A program made the position numbers and the translations under genes. Positions 28,276 to 38,013 of a stretch of DNA of 64,000 bases are shown in pieces (positions within the stretch are counted from its first letter, which is position 1; every line of letters begins with the position of its first letter). Source of the DNA: Candidatus Fredericiella danica (lineage in GTDB: Bacteria > Chloroflexota > Anaerolineae > Caldilineales > Caldilineaceae); the NCBI GenBank assembly GCA_016713335.1, contig JADJPH010000040.1, forward strand, positions 1 to 64,000. Direction: 5' to 3'. The notes under the pieces are model-generated. The model was given only the letters and a program-made list of their open reading frames with translations. It ran no database searches and was not told where the DNA came from.

Positions 28276-30438
28276 TTACCGCCGGACAAAGGGCAGTTGG
28301 AGCCGTTTGCTGGTAACCATAATCTTCGTCTGACCGGTCGATGCAATGACATCGTTGCCGGCGTTCATTGCATCGACCGTGAAGTTGTGCAAAGAACCTT
28401 CCTTGAGGTTGGCGAACCGATAGGCCGTATTGACTCCTGCATTGACGGTCTCGGTGATTGGCAGCGTGCTGGTACCCACCTGAACATAGCCGTGTGTAAT
28501 CCGATAGTGGTCGACTTGTTGGGCAATGGTGGCATCGACGCGCCAACTGACATAGACGGAGTTTGTGGTCGCATAGACCTGGTTATACGCCATCTCCGGT
28601 TGTGGTGGCGCGGTGAACTCGTCGGCGCCATAGTCGGGGCGGCCGTCGATCCGCTTCTCGTTTTCGAAGTCGACGCTTGGGGTCGTGCCCACTGTCCGGT
28701 CACGTGCGACCGAACTTGCCCCGATGTGATAGTCATAGTTCGGGGAACCCTGCGATAGATAATCGAGCGCCCCGTCAATCATCGACTCCATCCCGGTGAT
28801 GTTGCCGACAGTCGCGCCGCGATTGCCACTGTAAACGCCGCCTTCAAAGTTGATGTAACTCCCACTCCCGGCGAGCAACACCTGGTTATAGGCGCCACCG
28901 GAGTGATTCGCCACGATGCTGCGCCGGAGCGTGACGGTTGCATATGGATTGCCTGGCTCCGCCGAGTTTTGCAGTTGCAGGATGGCGCTTCCATAGGAGA
29001 AACCGTCGGTCGTGTTATTCGTGATCGTGCAGTTCTCGCCGGTAACCGTGGAATTGAAGTTGAAGATAGCGCCGCCACCGCCACCGCCAGCACGACTGCC
29101 TGCGCCGTTCGCGGCACGATTGTCGGCGATGATGCAATTCAGCATGGATACTTTGGAGGCGTTGTCCTTGCCGGAGCTGCGCGTGATGTTGATTGCGCCG
29201 CCGTTGCCGCCGCCCCGATCTCCGCTCGTGCCATTGCCGCCAATCCCCAGGTTGCCAATCATGACGACGCGGTCAAGATTGATCGTGGCGTTGATGCCTT
29301 CGATGGCCCCGCCATTGCCCAGCCAGCCATATTGCGCATTGCCACCGCGCGCAACGTTGAATCTGACCTTGGCGTCGGTGAGGTTGAGTTGAGCACCCTC
29401 GACTTTGAAGGCGCCGCCAAAGGCGCCGCCGGCATGCACCCCGGCATTGCCACCGGTCGCCTCGTTGTTCTCGGCCACCACACCATACAGCGACGCAGTT
29501 GAGCCAGGCATGATGGTGGCGGCAGCGCCAAAGGCATCTGCACGCGCCCCGTTGTCGTCCCCATAGCCGCTGGAACTGCCCCCGATCGACCGGTTGTTGA
29601 GAAACTTGAGTCCGTAGCCATTTACGTTTGCACTGAGCGCATGGATGCCACCGCCGAGCGCATAGCCGCCGCGACTGGCGCCGGAACCGGCCTGGGCAAC
29701 ATTCTTCTCAAAAGTGACGTTTTGGAGGTAGGCCCCGCTCACGCTGCGCATGCTCACGGCGCCGCCTGAGGCGTAGCCGCCGGCGCCGGAGGACCGATCG
29801 CCACCGCGCGCAACATTGTTCGAGAACACCATATGGCGCAAATCAATTGAACTCACGTAGAGCGCCATGATGGCGCCGCCAAATGCCCAATAGGAGTCGA
29901 CCCCCGGACTCTTGCTCAGCCCCATGCCGAACCCGTTGCGAACAGTGAAGCCTTCCATATGAAGGGCCGTGGTGCCTGGATTGGCCCAGCTCATCACCAG
30001 CGCGCCACGATCCTGGTTGCGCCCGTCAATAATGGATAGATTCGTCGCGGCATCTGCTGCCGTCCAATTTCCCGCGGCATAACCACCGAGGATCGTCATT
30101 CGTTTCTGGAACAGACAGGCGACAGCCGTCGCGCCGATGGTGTTTTCACATTGTGAGGCTGCAGTACGCGTGTAAACAATCCCGGTCGGGCTGCCGGCCA
30201 CTTTAATTGTGTCGTTATCCGCCGCTTTGTCGATTGCAAACTGGATGGTGCGACAGGGGTTGCCGGTCCCGCCGCAGGCTGGGTCGTCGGAACCGGAGGC
30301 ACCGTCCACGTGCAGGGTGTTCTGGGCAATTTCGTCTTGCGCCTGGACGCTTATTGGCAACACAGTCGCCAGTATCAAGATACACGAAACCAGCAACGAC
30401 AACGTACGCTGGGAGCGTGCCCGATTAGCTTTCCGCAT
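28276..30438 (-). CDS. Secreted right-handed beta-helix surface protein
   Basis: A signal peptide (MRKANRARSQRTLSLLVSC and a hydrophobic core ending near VQAQD) precedes LHVDGASGSDDPACGGTGNP and CRTIQFAIDKAADNDTIKVA, the start of a parallel beta-helix. Many degenerate Gly/Asn-rich turns follow (GGAIMALYV, GGAVSMRSV, GGGIHALSA, GGAIEGINA, GGAINITRS, GGGAIFNFN). YGADEFTAPPQ leads into a C-terminal fibronectin-like domain (TTNSVYVSWRVDATI). The mature protein of about 690 residues is exported or cell-surface. The start at ATG 30438 is set by GGAAGGAAAACC upstream; the longer frame to 30636 is non-coding. Its target is unknown; polysaccharide binding or cleavage is possible. Confidence 0.85.
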   Translation of the reverse strand: MRKANRARSQRTLSLLVSCILILATVLPISVQAQDEIAQNTLHVDGASGSDDPACGGTGNPCRTIQFAIDKAADNDTIKVAGSPTGIVYTRTAASQCENTIGATAVACLFQKRMTILGGYAAGNWTAADAATNLSIIDGRNQDRGALVMSWANPGTTALHMEGFTVRNGFGMGLSKSPGVDSYWAFGGAIMALYVSSIDLRHMVFSNNVARGGDRSSGAGGYASGGAVSMRSVSGAYLQNVTFEKNVAQAGSGASRGGYALGGGIHALSANVNGYGLKFLNNRSIGGSSSGYGDDNGARADAFGAAATIMPGSTASLYGVVAENNEATGGNAGVHAGGAFGGAFKVEGAQLNLTDAKVRFNVARGGNAQYGWLGNGGAIEGINATINLDRVVMIGNLGIGGNGTSGDRGGGNGGAINITRSSGKDNASKVSMLNCIIADNRAANGAGSRAGGGGGGAIFNFNSTVTGENCTITNNTTDGFSYGSAILQLQNSAEPGNPYATVTLRRSIVANHSGGAYNQVLLAGSGSYINFEGGVYSGNRGATVGNITGMESMIDGALDYLSQGSPNYDYHIGASSVARDRTVGTTPSVDFENEKRIDGRPDYGADEFTAPPQPEMAYNQVYATTNSVYVSWRVDATIAQQVDHYRITHGYVQVGTSTLPITETVNAGVNTAYRFANLKEGSLHNFTVDAMNAGNDVIASTGQTKIMVTSKRLQLPFVRR

Positions 30439-30515
30439 GGTTTTCCTTCCTAAAGTCGCGATTGGCGTATCACGCTTTGTGGCTTGTGGCGACATTGCCG
30501 GCATCAGTACGCACA

Positions 30516-30539
30516 AAGCAGGGATTTCAATCCCTGCTT
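30516..30539. terminator. Perfect hairpin between two minus-strand genes
   Basis: A 9-bp stem (AAGCAGGGA with TCCCTGCTT) around six bases. It lies 113 bases after the stop of the GT4 gene; on the minus strand it is followed by only TTT, so it is a weak terminator or an extragenic palindrome. Confidence 0.45.
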
Positions 30540-30651
30540 CTACTATAGCATGCTGTGTTGGGTGTGCTCTTCGGAGGAACGGCGCAATCAATACGGACGC
30601 TTGACGCAGGCTTAACGCGATTGCGTCGAGATTCATGCAACTATAGTGCGA

Positions 30652-32013
30652 TTATCTGCGGAGGTACGCTTGGAAGCGGGTTAAAGTGCGCATGATCCGG
30701 CCATTGGCATAGGCCTGAGCAAGCGCTCGCCACCGATCGCGATCGGCGCGCAGTGCATCGGTGAGGTCATGCGTTGCACTGGGTGTCCCAATCCGATCCG
30801 GCGCACGTTGTGGCGCCTGGCAGAGGCGAAGCAGTGGCATTGCGGCTTGTTCCCAACTCAATGCCGCGCACGCAGCGTCGAAGCGCTGGCTGCGATCTGC
30901 CGGGGTTTCCTGCAAGAGCCGGTCAGCCGCGGCGACGACGGCGTCGAGATCGTTGGGTGCAACAACCGCCCCCAGGTCATAGCTGCCGATCAATTCTGCG
31001 GTTGCATCGCCGGCGGTGACGATGCTGGGTAAATGCGCCCAGATGGTTTCCAAAGCACGGCTGCGGAAGGCCAGACGTGTTTCAAAGGTCTCATGGTGCA
31101 GGGAAATGGCGAGCGTACTTTCCTGTAGCACGTGCGGCCATTGGCTGTAGGCCACCCAGTCGCCAAAGAAGACGGCGCGGTCGAGGATGCCAAGCTCACC
31201 GGCCAGCGTGCGTGCCGCCTCCACCTGATTGGGCATGCCGGCCATCGCCGGATTTGGATGGCGCGCACCGGGAAAGACAAGTTTGAGATCGGGGTGTCTG
31301 GCGACAAGTATTCCGGTCGCGCGCACTGCGGTCAGCGGGTCCAGCCAGGGCCAAAGCCCACCGCCCCAGAGCAGCAGGCGGTCGTTCGCACCAATGCCGG
31401 GCCACACGCCGCGAATCACCGGCTGCGGCGCCGGCAGTGGGTCACCCGGCAGACCATACGGCACTACATCGACGAGCCGGCGCAAGGATGGGTCGGCAGC
31501 GTATGTTGCAGGGTTGATGCGGCCACTGGCTTCAAGCAGACCGAGCCACCAGTCGCGTTGACGCTCGCTGGCGCAAATGAAGAAGTCGCCGATGGCCAGT
31601 TGGCTTGCCAGTTCCACGCGCCGTTGCCGCCAACCTGCTTCACGTACGGCGTCCTCCATGCCGGTGCTCAAGGCAAGCCATTCCGCCATCAACGGATCAT
31701 AGCCATCGATCACAAGGCAAGCATCAAGCTGCGCCAATTCCGGCAACTCATCGGCGATATCGGACGGTAACAGGCAGACATCCGCTGCTGCTGCCACTGG
31801 CGCCAGCGTTGCCCACTCCCGCCGTTTGTAGGTGGCGACGTCGAACCCTGCCGGCGGCAGGGTGGCCAGCGCCTGACCGTCTGCCAGGGGGACTGCCAGG
31901 GTGGTCGCGACGTGCCGGCTCAGGACGCGCGCCAGTTGCCAATAGCGGATGCCGGGACCCGCCATCGTTAGGCCGACAATGTCTTGAGAAATAATCAGTA
32001 GGCGCGTGGGCAT
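30652..32013 (-). CDS. Glycosyltransferase, GT4-like
   Basis: A 453-residue soluble protein with two Rossmann-like halves. The N-terminal half has LLIISQDIVGLTMAGPGIRYWQLA, the glycine-rich acceptor-side loop seen in GT4 enzymes. The C-terminal half has LLLWGGGLWPWLDPLTAVRA, DLKLVFPGARHPNP, and STLAISLHHETFETRLAFRSR in place of the usual E-x7-E donor-site region. It probably transfers a sugar from a nucleotide donor on the cytoplasmic face, in line with the flippase gene nearby. Donor and acceptor unknown. Confidence 0.82.
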   Translation of the reverse strand: MPTRLLIISQDIVGLTMAGPGIRYWQLARVLSRHVATTLAVPLADGQALATLPPAGFDVATYKRREWATLAPVAAAADVCLLPSDIADELPELAQLDACLVIDGYDPLMAEWLALSTGMEDAVREAGWRQRRVELASQLAIGDFFICASERQRDWWLGLLEASGRINPATYAADPSLRRLVDVVPYGLPGDPLPAPQPVIRGVWPGIGANDRLLLWGGGLWPWLDPLTAVRATGILVARHPDLKLVFPGARHPNPAMAGMPNQVEAARTLAGELGILDRAVFFGDWVAYSQWPHVLQESTLAISLHHETFETRLAFRSRALETIWAHLPSIVTAGDATAELIGSYDLGAVVAPNDLDAVVAAADRLLQETPADRSQRFDAACAALSWEQAAMPLLRLCQAPQRAPDRIGTPSATHDLTDALRADRDRWRALAQAYANGRIMRTLTRFQAYLRR

Positions 32014-32018
32014 GAGGA

Positions 32019-32128
32019 AATTACGAATTACGAATTACGATTGGCCACGCGTTGTTGGCGGTGCGTTGGCTGAAGGCGGCGCAATCGGTTATGCAATTGT
32101 CGTAATTCGTAATTCGTAATTCGTAATT
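32019..32128. repeat. Inverted array of ATTACGA-type repeats
   Basis: The left arm (32019-32040) is three head-to-tail AATTACG units and the right arm (32100-32128) is four TCGTAAT units in the opposite sense. They flank about 60 bases of unrelated DNA. The right arm runs up to the stop codon of the next minus-strand gene. It can form a long hairpin. Confidence 0.85.
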
Positions 32129-33059
32129 CATCTTTTGACCAACCGGTATACTTGAACAATGGCATCCACGGTGGCGACGGCAAGCACGATACCGATGACG
32201 AGCCGGAACAGTGGCTCAAGGTTGGCTTGCGCCGCCAGATTGCCGGCTGCCAGCATAAATGCCAGCAGCATAATGCCCACTACGGAAAGGAGCAATTCGA
32301 CCAGGCGCGTGATCGTATGCCAGCGCCCTTGCGTTAGGAGGTAGGTCTTGAGCAGGATTTCCGCAACCCACAGTGCGGTCAGCCAGGGAACAAAGGCCAT
32401 AAAGCCCGGGCCAAAAATTGGGAAGATGGTCCAGCGGCCATCGACCTGGTTAAAGTACCCGATGCGGTCGCCAAAGCCGTTGAAGATGACGATGGCTGCC
32501 AGTGTGAAAGCGATGTCGGCAATGGTCTTGCCGGTGCTGATGCGGTCGGGATCTTCCACTGGCGGCAGCGAATCGGCCTTCCAATCTGCCCGGCGCCTGC
32601 CGGCGCGTCTGCCACTCAATGATGGCGAAGATGATGACCAGCATCCCGATGGCCTGCAGCAGGGAAGAGAACAGACCACCAAACGCTGCAAAGAGCGATG
32701 GTGCGCCGTTAAAGGTTGCCCCGGCCATCACCATCCCGAAGATAAAGAGCCCTGTCAATGTCAGGAGCACGATTGCCAGCACCGTGCGAAAGACGGGGAA
32801 GAGCATGGGACCAATGAGCGATGGTGGCGTGCCATAGCCGGCAACCACTTGTGCGGGCGGTCCCAACTTATCAAGCGTGCGCAGCACCTCATCTGTGGTG
32901 GGGTGGGTCACTCGCGCCGGCGGTGTTCAAGGCCGTGTCGATCTGGGCGCGCACATAGGCCTCGGCGGCTTTGTGTTCGCTTGTGGGCTGGTACCGCAGC
33001 GCCTGGTGCACATAGCGGTCGATCCAGGTTTGGGCTGGGAGGTCGGGGTTGGTTTGCAT
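32128..33059 (-). CDS. Membrane protein with a HAAS-like helical N-terminus, two frameshifts
   Basis: The N-terminal frame (ATG 33059) reads MQTNPDLPAQTWIDRYVHQA and a helical segment to about 32900. It then shifts into TTDEVLRTLDKLGPPAQVVA followed by helices VFRTVLAIVLLTLTGLFIFG and LLQAIGMLVIIFAII. A second shift at about 32600 leads to DSLPPVEDPDRISTGKTIAD and four more helices ending VYRLVKR. The N-terminal pattern resembles HAAS domains of small signalling membrane proteins; that match is tentative. Both shifts are single bases in GC-rich runs. Function unknown. No tight gene neighbour. Confidence 0.6.
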
Positions 33060-33184
33060 ACGGCGTGCCTCGTATTTTGTAGCTCGTGTAACAGGACTCG
33101 TGATGCATGCAATCCTAATTATCGCGCAGACAGTACCATGCGCATGAGTACGATGGCATTCGTTGAAGGGGCGCCGCGCGCGAA

Positions 33185-33774
33185 CGTCCCCGGCACGGAC
33201 CACCAGACGATTCATCGATGACCGCGTGCCTGGTCCGTGCCGGGGACGGCTGGCTGGGCCGGGGCCGGCCCCCCCGGCCCCGGTTCCCGGGGGCCGGGGG
33301 GGGCCGGCCCGGCGCCCGTTTTGGCCGCGCCGCCTTGCGGGCGGGCGGCCCCCCGGCGCGCCCGCGCCCCCCCCCCCCGGTTCGGGCGCTTGCCGGGCGG
33401 GCGAAGCCGCCGCGCCCAGGCGCCCCCCGGCGCCCAAACCTTTAACCGCCTTTGTCCTGCTGGACGGCTTGCCTGTGGCGGGCTCGGGGGCCCCCCCGGC
33501 GCGCCCGCCCCTCTTCCGTTTCGGCGCGCTTGGGACTTGGGGCGTATTAAGCGGGCGACGGCGGGGTTCGGCAGGAATTGTCCGCCCCCGCTTCCCCTTC
33601 GGCCCGCGGGACGGCCTTGCTTTGCCGGCCGGCCCCCCCAATTTTCCCCCCCCCCCTTTCGTGGCGGCCGCCGGGGCGGGGCGGGCGCGCGCGCGGGGTT
33701 CGGAAACCGCGCGCCCCATTTCTCTGGTCCGCCGGCCCTTGCGGCCCCCCCGGGGCCGTCCCCGGCGCGGACCA
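33185..33774. other. Hyper-GC island bounded by palindromes, probably non-coding or an assembly artefact
   Basis: About 520 bases (33240-33760) exceed 80% G+C, with runs of up to a dozen C and many G runs. All six frames stay open simply because AT-rich stops are absent. The left edge is an 18-bp inverted repeat, CGTCCCCGGCACGGACCA at 33185-33202 against TGGTCCGTGCCGGGGACG at 33231-33248. The right edge repeats the motif as CGTCCCCGGCGCGGACCA at 33757-33774, with TGGTCCG at 33725. Translations are low in complexity and match nothing I know. Confidence 0.7.
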
Positions 33775-33864
33775 GTTGCTGGCAACGCAAGATCGTGCTC
33801 ACGGCGCGCCTGCGCGATAATAGAAGGGTGCGTATTTCGCGTTACCTTTCGACAGGAGCAACCC

Positions 33865-34318
33865 ATGCAAATCCCCGAAGTACATCACCAAACACGAAGT
33901 CCAACGTGTCTGCAAAGAACTGGGTCTGCGCGATTGGAGCGCATTGACCGACACCTCTGTGCCACTCTCGGAAGCCGAAGTGATCCAGTCGATTTTGGGC
34001 GGCGAAGCCCTGGAGATCACCGCCGACGAATTCAGGCAGGGGCTTGAAGTTGAACTGGAGCACGGCGTCACCTTCCCTGACACCAATGTTACCAACAACC
34101 ATCCGCTCCTTACCGGCAAGATCGTGACCGCACATCTTAAGGAGAGCCTCGACTACTATCTTCGACTAGATGTCGCCGAGTTGGAAGGGGATCTGCTCAA
34201 GGCAGCCGAGGCCGGCAATGCCGAGAAGTTGGCCAGCGTCTATGGCCGGCTTGTAGGCGCCCGCTATGTACTGGCGCGCCGTGAAAGGGATCGGTTGGCC
34301 GCGGCAAAAAACGGGTGA
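33865..34318 (+). CDS. DUF5661 family small protein, one frameshift near the start
   Basis: The main frame contains FRQGLEVELEHGVTFPDTNV and NNHPLLTGKIVTAHLKESLD YYLRLDVAE, the conserved core of DUF5661 proteins. The start ATG 33865, with GGAG upstream, is out of frame by one base. Removing one C from the run of four at about 33873-33876 gives MQIPKYITKHEVQRVCKEL joined to the rest. About 150 residues, all soluble. The role is unknown. It lies 13 bases before the CoA-transferase pair and points the same way. Confidence 0.75.
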
Positions 34319-34331
34319 GAGCGTATTGAGT

Positions 34332-35243
34332 ATGAAACTTCTCTCCATGCACGACGCTGTCGCGCGGTTTGTCCCCGACGGCTGCTCACTTGCCATCGAA
34401 GGTTTCACCGCCTTTATCTGCTTTGCAGCCGGTCATGAGATCATTCGGCAGCGCCGGCGTGATCTCACCCTGATCCGGATGACACCGGACCTCATCTACG
34501 ACCAGATGATCGCAGCCGGCGTGGCCCGCAAACTGGTCTTCTCGTACCTGGGCAACCCGGGTGTCGGTTCCCTACACGCGATCCGGCGCGCCGTCGAAAA
34601 GAGCATTCCTCAGCCGCTCGAACTGGAAGAATACTCGCACTATGGGATGGTGGGGCGCTACATTGCGGGGGCAAACCGCATGCCTTTCTTCCCGTTGCGC
34701 AGCTATGTGGGCACTGACCTGCCCGACGTCAATCCCGCCATTCGCTTCATCGAAGATCCCTACGGCACCGGGCCGATCGCAGTGGTTCCTCCCCTCAATC
34801 CGGACGTCGCGATCATCCATGCCCAGCGCGCGGATGCTGACGGCAACACCCAATTGTGGGGACTTACCGGCATGCAGAAGGAGGTTGCCTTTGCGGCCGG
34901 CAAGGTGATCGTGGTTGTCGAGGAAATCGTGCCTGAGGAGGTGATTCGCGGAGACCCGAATCGAACCCTCATCCCGGGGCTGATCGTCGACGCCGTTGTG
35001 CATGAACCGCTTGGCGCCCACCCATCTTATGTGCAGGGCTATTATGATCGCGACAACGAAGCCTACCTGGAGTGGGACCGGATTTCGCAAGATCTGGCTG
35101 CCACTGAGGACTGGCTACAGGAATGGGTCTACGCTGTCCCCGACCGCACGGCGTATATCGAGAAACTTGATCCTGGCGTGATGGTGCGTCTCTCTCCAGG
35201 CGAAGCGCTCGCAACACCGGTGAATTACGGGCGCTATGCGTGA
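34332..35243 (+). CDS. CoA-transferase subunit A (glutaconate/IpdA-like)
   Basis: This 303-residue protein has the class I CoA-transferase alpha fold: SMHDAVARFVPDGCSLAIEG, LTLIRMTPDLIYDQMIAAGV, NPDVAIIHAQRADADGNTQL and AFAAGKVIVVVEEIVPEEV. ATG 34332 (MKLLSMHD) is preferred to the open frame upstream, which overlaps the DUF5661 gene. It pairs with the beta subunit 36 bases downstream; the catalytic Glu lies in that subunit. The substrate could be glutaconate, a 3-oxoacid or a ring-cleavage product, as for IpdAB; this cannot be told from sequence. Confidence 0.87.
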   Translation: MKLLSMHDAVARFVPDGCSLAIEGFTAFICFAAGHEIIRQRRRDLTLIRMTPDLIYDQMIAAGVARKLVFSYLGNPGVGSLHAIRRAVEKSIPQPLELEEYSHYGMVGRYIAGANRMPFFPLRSYVGTDLPDVNPAIRFIEDPYGTGPIAVVPPLNPDVAIIHAQRADADGNTQLWGLTGMQKEVAFAAGKVIVVVEEIVPEEVIRGDPNRTLIPGLIVDAVVHEPLGAHPSYVQGYYDRDNEAYLEWDRISQDLAATEDWLQEWVYAVPDRTAYIEKLDPGVMVRLSPGEALATPVNYGRYA

Positions 35244-35279
35244 CGCAATCGAGCCAGCCTTTGCAAGGGGAGAGACCTG

Positions 35280-36050
35280 ATGCCGGATCAAGCTTATACA
35301 CCCGCCGAAATGATGATCGTCGTGGCGGCACGCAAACTTGCCGGTGTGCGCACCGTCTTTGTCGGTGTCGGCATGCCGAACATTGCGTGCAACCTGGCGC
35401 GTAGAACCGTCGCCCCGAACCTGGAACTGATCTACGAATCCGGCGTCTACGGTGCGCAGCCCGCACGCCTCCCGCTCTCGATCGGTGACCCCACGCTAGT
35501 GTCCGGCGCAACCTCCGTTGTGTCGATGGCCGACCTCTTCGGCCTCTATCTCCAACGCGGTCTGGTGCAGGTCGCCCTGCTGGGCGGCGCGCAGATCGAC
35601 CGCTACGGCAACCTGAATACGACTGTCATCGGCGACTATGCTCATCCCAGGACGCGCCTTCCTGGGAGCGGAGGCGCCTGTGAAATTGCCATCAATGCCC
35701 AACAGCTCTTCATGATCATGCGGCTGAAGCGCCGTGCCTTTGTGGAGAAGCTCGATTTCGTCACCAGCCCCGGTCATCTGGGTGACGCCAACCGGCGGGC
35801 GGCCTTTGGGTTGCCCGGCGCCGGCCCCAGCCTTGTCATCACCGACAAGGCCGTTCTTGATTTTGCCAATTCTGAGCGCGAAATGCAGGTCGCAGAGCTC
35901 TATCCGCAGGTCACCCTGGCGGAAGTGCAGGCGGAGACCGGTTGGCCGCTGCGCGCGGCTGCGAATTTGGTCGCGACATCTGCGCCAACTGCCGCCGAAC
36001 TCGAGTGCATTCGGCATGAACTCGATCCTATGGGACTCTATCGCAACTAG
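35280..36050 (+). CDS. CoA-transferase subunit B (glutaconate/IpdB-like)
   Basis: This 256-residue beta subunit has the expected catalytic Glu in LELIYESGVYG (Glu53), the position used to form the glutamyl-CoA intermediate in class I enzymes. Other family segments are VQVALLGGAQIDRYGNLNTT and FVTSPGHLGDANRR. A GGGGAGAG ribosome site precedes the ATG. With the upstream subunit it forms the heteromeric enzyme. Next on the same strand come an extradiol-type dioxygenase and an esterase, hinting at degradation of an aromatic or quinone compound; this is inference. Confidence 0.87.
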   Translation: MPDQAYTPAEMMIVVAARKLAGVRTVFVGVGMPNIACNLARRTVAPNLELIYESGVYGAQPARLPLSIGDPTLVSGATSVVSMADLFGLYLQRGLVQVALLGGAQIDRYGNLNTTVIGDYAHPRTRLPGSGGACEIAINAQQLFMIMRLKRRAFVEKLDFVTSPGHLGDANRRAAFGLPGAGPSLVITDKAVLDFANSEREMQVAELYPQVTLAEVQAETGWPLRAAANLVATSAPTAAELECIRHELDPMGLYRN

Positions 36051-36146
36051 CTGCCACCAAATGCGGGCCATGTTACTTCAATGTTAAATGATTCCTGCTT
36101 TACTATGGGGCAGGAAACGAATTTGGATTGATCGGCGGAGGGCGCG

Positions 36147-37229
36147 ATGGGAATCACAGGACTTCATCACATTACGATCGTTGCGAACGATGCGCAGCGC
36201 AATATCGATTTCTACACCGGCGTGCTGGGGATGCGGCTGGTGAAGAAGACGGTAAACTTTGATGCGCCGGAGAGCTATCACCTTTACTTCGGCGATGAAA
36301 CGGGCCGGCCGGGCACTGCAATCACCTTCTTCGAATGGCCAGGTGCACCGAAGGGTGCGCCCGGTATCGGCGGCACCCATCACTTCGCACTGCGCACGCC
36401 GACCTATGAGGCGCTGCTGAAATGGAAGCGACGGCTGACCGACTTGGGACTGACCGTGGATGGTCCATTTGATCGGCGTTACTTTACCTCTATCGCTTTC
36501 CGCGATCCGGACGGCACCATTGTCGAGATCGCGACCGACGGTCCGGGCTGGACCGTTGATGAACCGGAAGGTCAGTTTGGTGCGGAATATCGTGAGCCGC
36601 CGTCCGAACTGCTCATCGCCATTCGCGACGAGGCCCACATCCGCGCGGAGATGTGGCCAGAGCCGATCCCGCAGATCACGGCGGACATGGCGCTCATGCA
36701 GGGGATGCACCATATTAGCGCGATCGGCGCAGACATCGAACGCACCCATGCCTTCTTCGGTGGGCTGCTGGGGCTGCAGCGGGTGAAAATGACTTCGGAT
36801 GTGGATACTCCGGGTTCGGCGCACTGGTATTGGGGGGTAGGCGAGGGCGCGCCCGGCACCTTGATTACCTACGTCGAGCGTGACCCGCGGCGCGAACCGC
36901 GCGTGCGGATGGGCGCCGGCCAGACCCACCACTATGCCTTTGCCGTTGCCACCGAAGAAGCGCAACTCGCGTTTCGTGAGAAACTGCTGGGCGCCGGTCT
37001 GCGGGTGTCACCGGTGATGGATCGCATCTATTTCAAGAGCATCTATACGAATGATCCGGACGGCCATATTGTTGAAATCGCCACGGCAGGACCGGGTTTT
37101 GCCGTCGATGAGCCGGTGGCGGAATTGGGAACCCATCTGAAGCTGCCACCCTGGTACGAGGCGCACCGCGATTCGATTGAGCGCAACCTAAAACCCATTT
37201 CGGCGCCAATCTGGTCGCCGGCGCGCTGA
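36147..37229 (+). CDS. VOC-family ring-cleaving dioxygenase-like protein (MhqO/MhqA type)
   Basis: 360 residues made of two vicinal-oxygen-chelate modules. Each begins with a metal-ligand His (LHHITIVANDAQRN and MHHISAIGADIERT), has a second His pair (THHFALRT and THHYAFAV) and ends in a Glu ligand (DPDGTIVEIAT and DPDGHIVEIAT). This full double set is characteristic of the MhqO/LinE-like dioxygenase group that opens hydroquinone rings. GGCGGAGG precedes the ATG. The next gene is an MhqD-like carboxylesterase, the same pairing as in the Bacillus quinone-detoxification regulon. Confidence 0.88.
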   Translation: MGITGLHHITIVANDAQRNIDFYTGVLGMRLVKKTVNFDAPESYHLYFGDETGRPGTAITFFEWPGAPKGAPGIGGTHHFALRTPTYEALLKWKRRLTDLGLTVDGPFDRRYFTSIAFRDPDGTIVEIATDGPGWTVDEPEGQFGAEYREPPSELLIAIRDEAHIRAEMWPEPIPQITADMALMQGMHHISAIGADIERTHAFFGGLLGLQRVKMTSDVDTPGSAHWYWGVGEGAPGTLITYVERDPRREPRVRMGAGQTHHYAFAVATEEAQLAFREKLLGAGLRVSPVMDRIYFKSIYTNDPDGHIVEIATAGPGFAVDEPVAELGTHLKLPPWYEAHRDSIERNLKPISAPIWSPAR

Positions 37230-37248
37230 ACTGCAACAAGGAACTGGT

Positions 37249-37888
37249 ATGGGACGTGAGATAGCATTGCATCGTGGGATGCCAGTTGCATTGGTGGGTG
37301 CACCCGTAGATCAGGCGCAGGAGGCCATGATCCTGCTGCATGGCCGCGGCGCCACCGCAGAGGACATCCTCGGTTTGACGCAAGAGTTTGATGCTCCCGA
37401 TCTCGCTTTCATTGCGCCGCAAGCCGCCAATTCAACCTGGTACCCGAATCGATTTATCGCACCGGTCGCCAGTAATGAACCGTGGTTGACCTCGGCGCTC
37501 GACGTGGTGGACGGCCTTGTCAACCGGTTGCTGGCAGCCGGACTACCGGCATCACGCATCTTTCTGCTTGGTTTTTCGCAGGGCGGCTGTCTGGCGCTTG
37601 AATATGCGGCGCGCCATCCGCAGCGGTATGGTGGGGTGATCGGGTTGAGCGCGGCGCTGATTGAGAACGGCGATCAACCGCGTACATACTCAGGCTCGCT
37701 GGAGGGGACCTCGGTCTTCCTCGGCTGTAGCGACGCCGACTTTCACATTCCCGCAGCGCGCGTCGACCGAAGTGCGCAGCTTCTGGCGCGCTTGGGGGTG
37801 CAGTGGATCGCGCATCTATCCCGGTCTGGGCCATACGGTCAATCGTGATGAATTGGATGCAGTGCAGCAACTGCTCAAGCGGGATTAG
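37249..37888 (+). CDS. Carboxylesterase/phospholipase (MhqD-like alpha/beta hydrolase), one frameshift
   Basis: The frame opens with EAMILLHGRGATAEDILGL (oxyanion region) and has the nucleophile elbow LGFSQGGCLALEY. It holds the Asp region SVFLGCSDADFHIPAARV and then shifts at about 37800-37815 by one extra base to RIYPGLGHTVNRDELDAVQQ, which carries the catalytic His. With the shift repaired the triad is complete and the length (about 212 residues) is normal. It starts 19 bases after the dioxygenase gene, so the two are one operon. Confidence 0.85.
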
Positions 37889-38013
37889 CGAGAAATGGAG
37901 AAGGCGGGCATGCGAACCTTCTTGACCGAGATTACCGGGTTCATGGCAAGGTCGCCCAACAACTGGGGATGCCGGCGCCGAAGCAGTAGACGGCGAAGTA
38001 GCGGGACAGAGAG

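Noticed and set aside
30516..30539. Single CRISPR-like repeat (CAGGGATTTCAATCCCTG)
   Set aside because: The GGGATTTCAATCCC palindrome resembles some repeat cores, but there is only one copy, no spacers and no cas genes in the window.
33237..33947. Long open frames on both strands in the 33.2-33.8 kb block
   Set aside because: They exist only because the block lacks A/T-rich stop codons; translations are Gly/Pro/Arg/Ala low-complexity with no domain or ribosome site.
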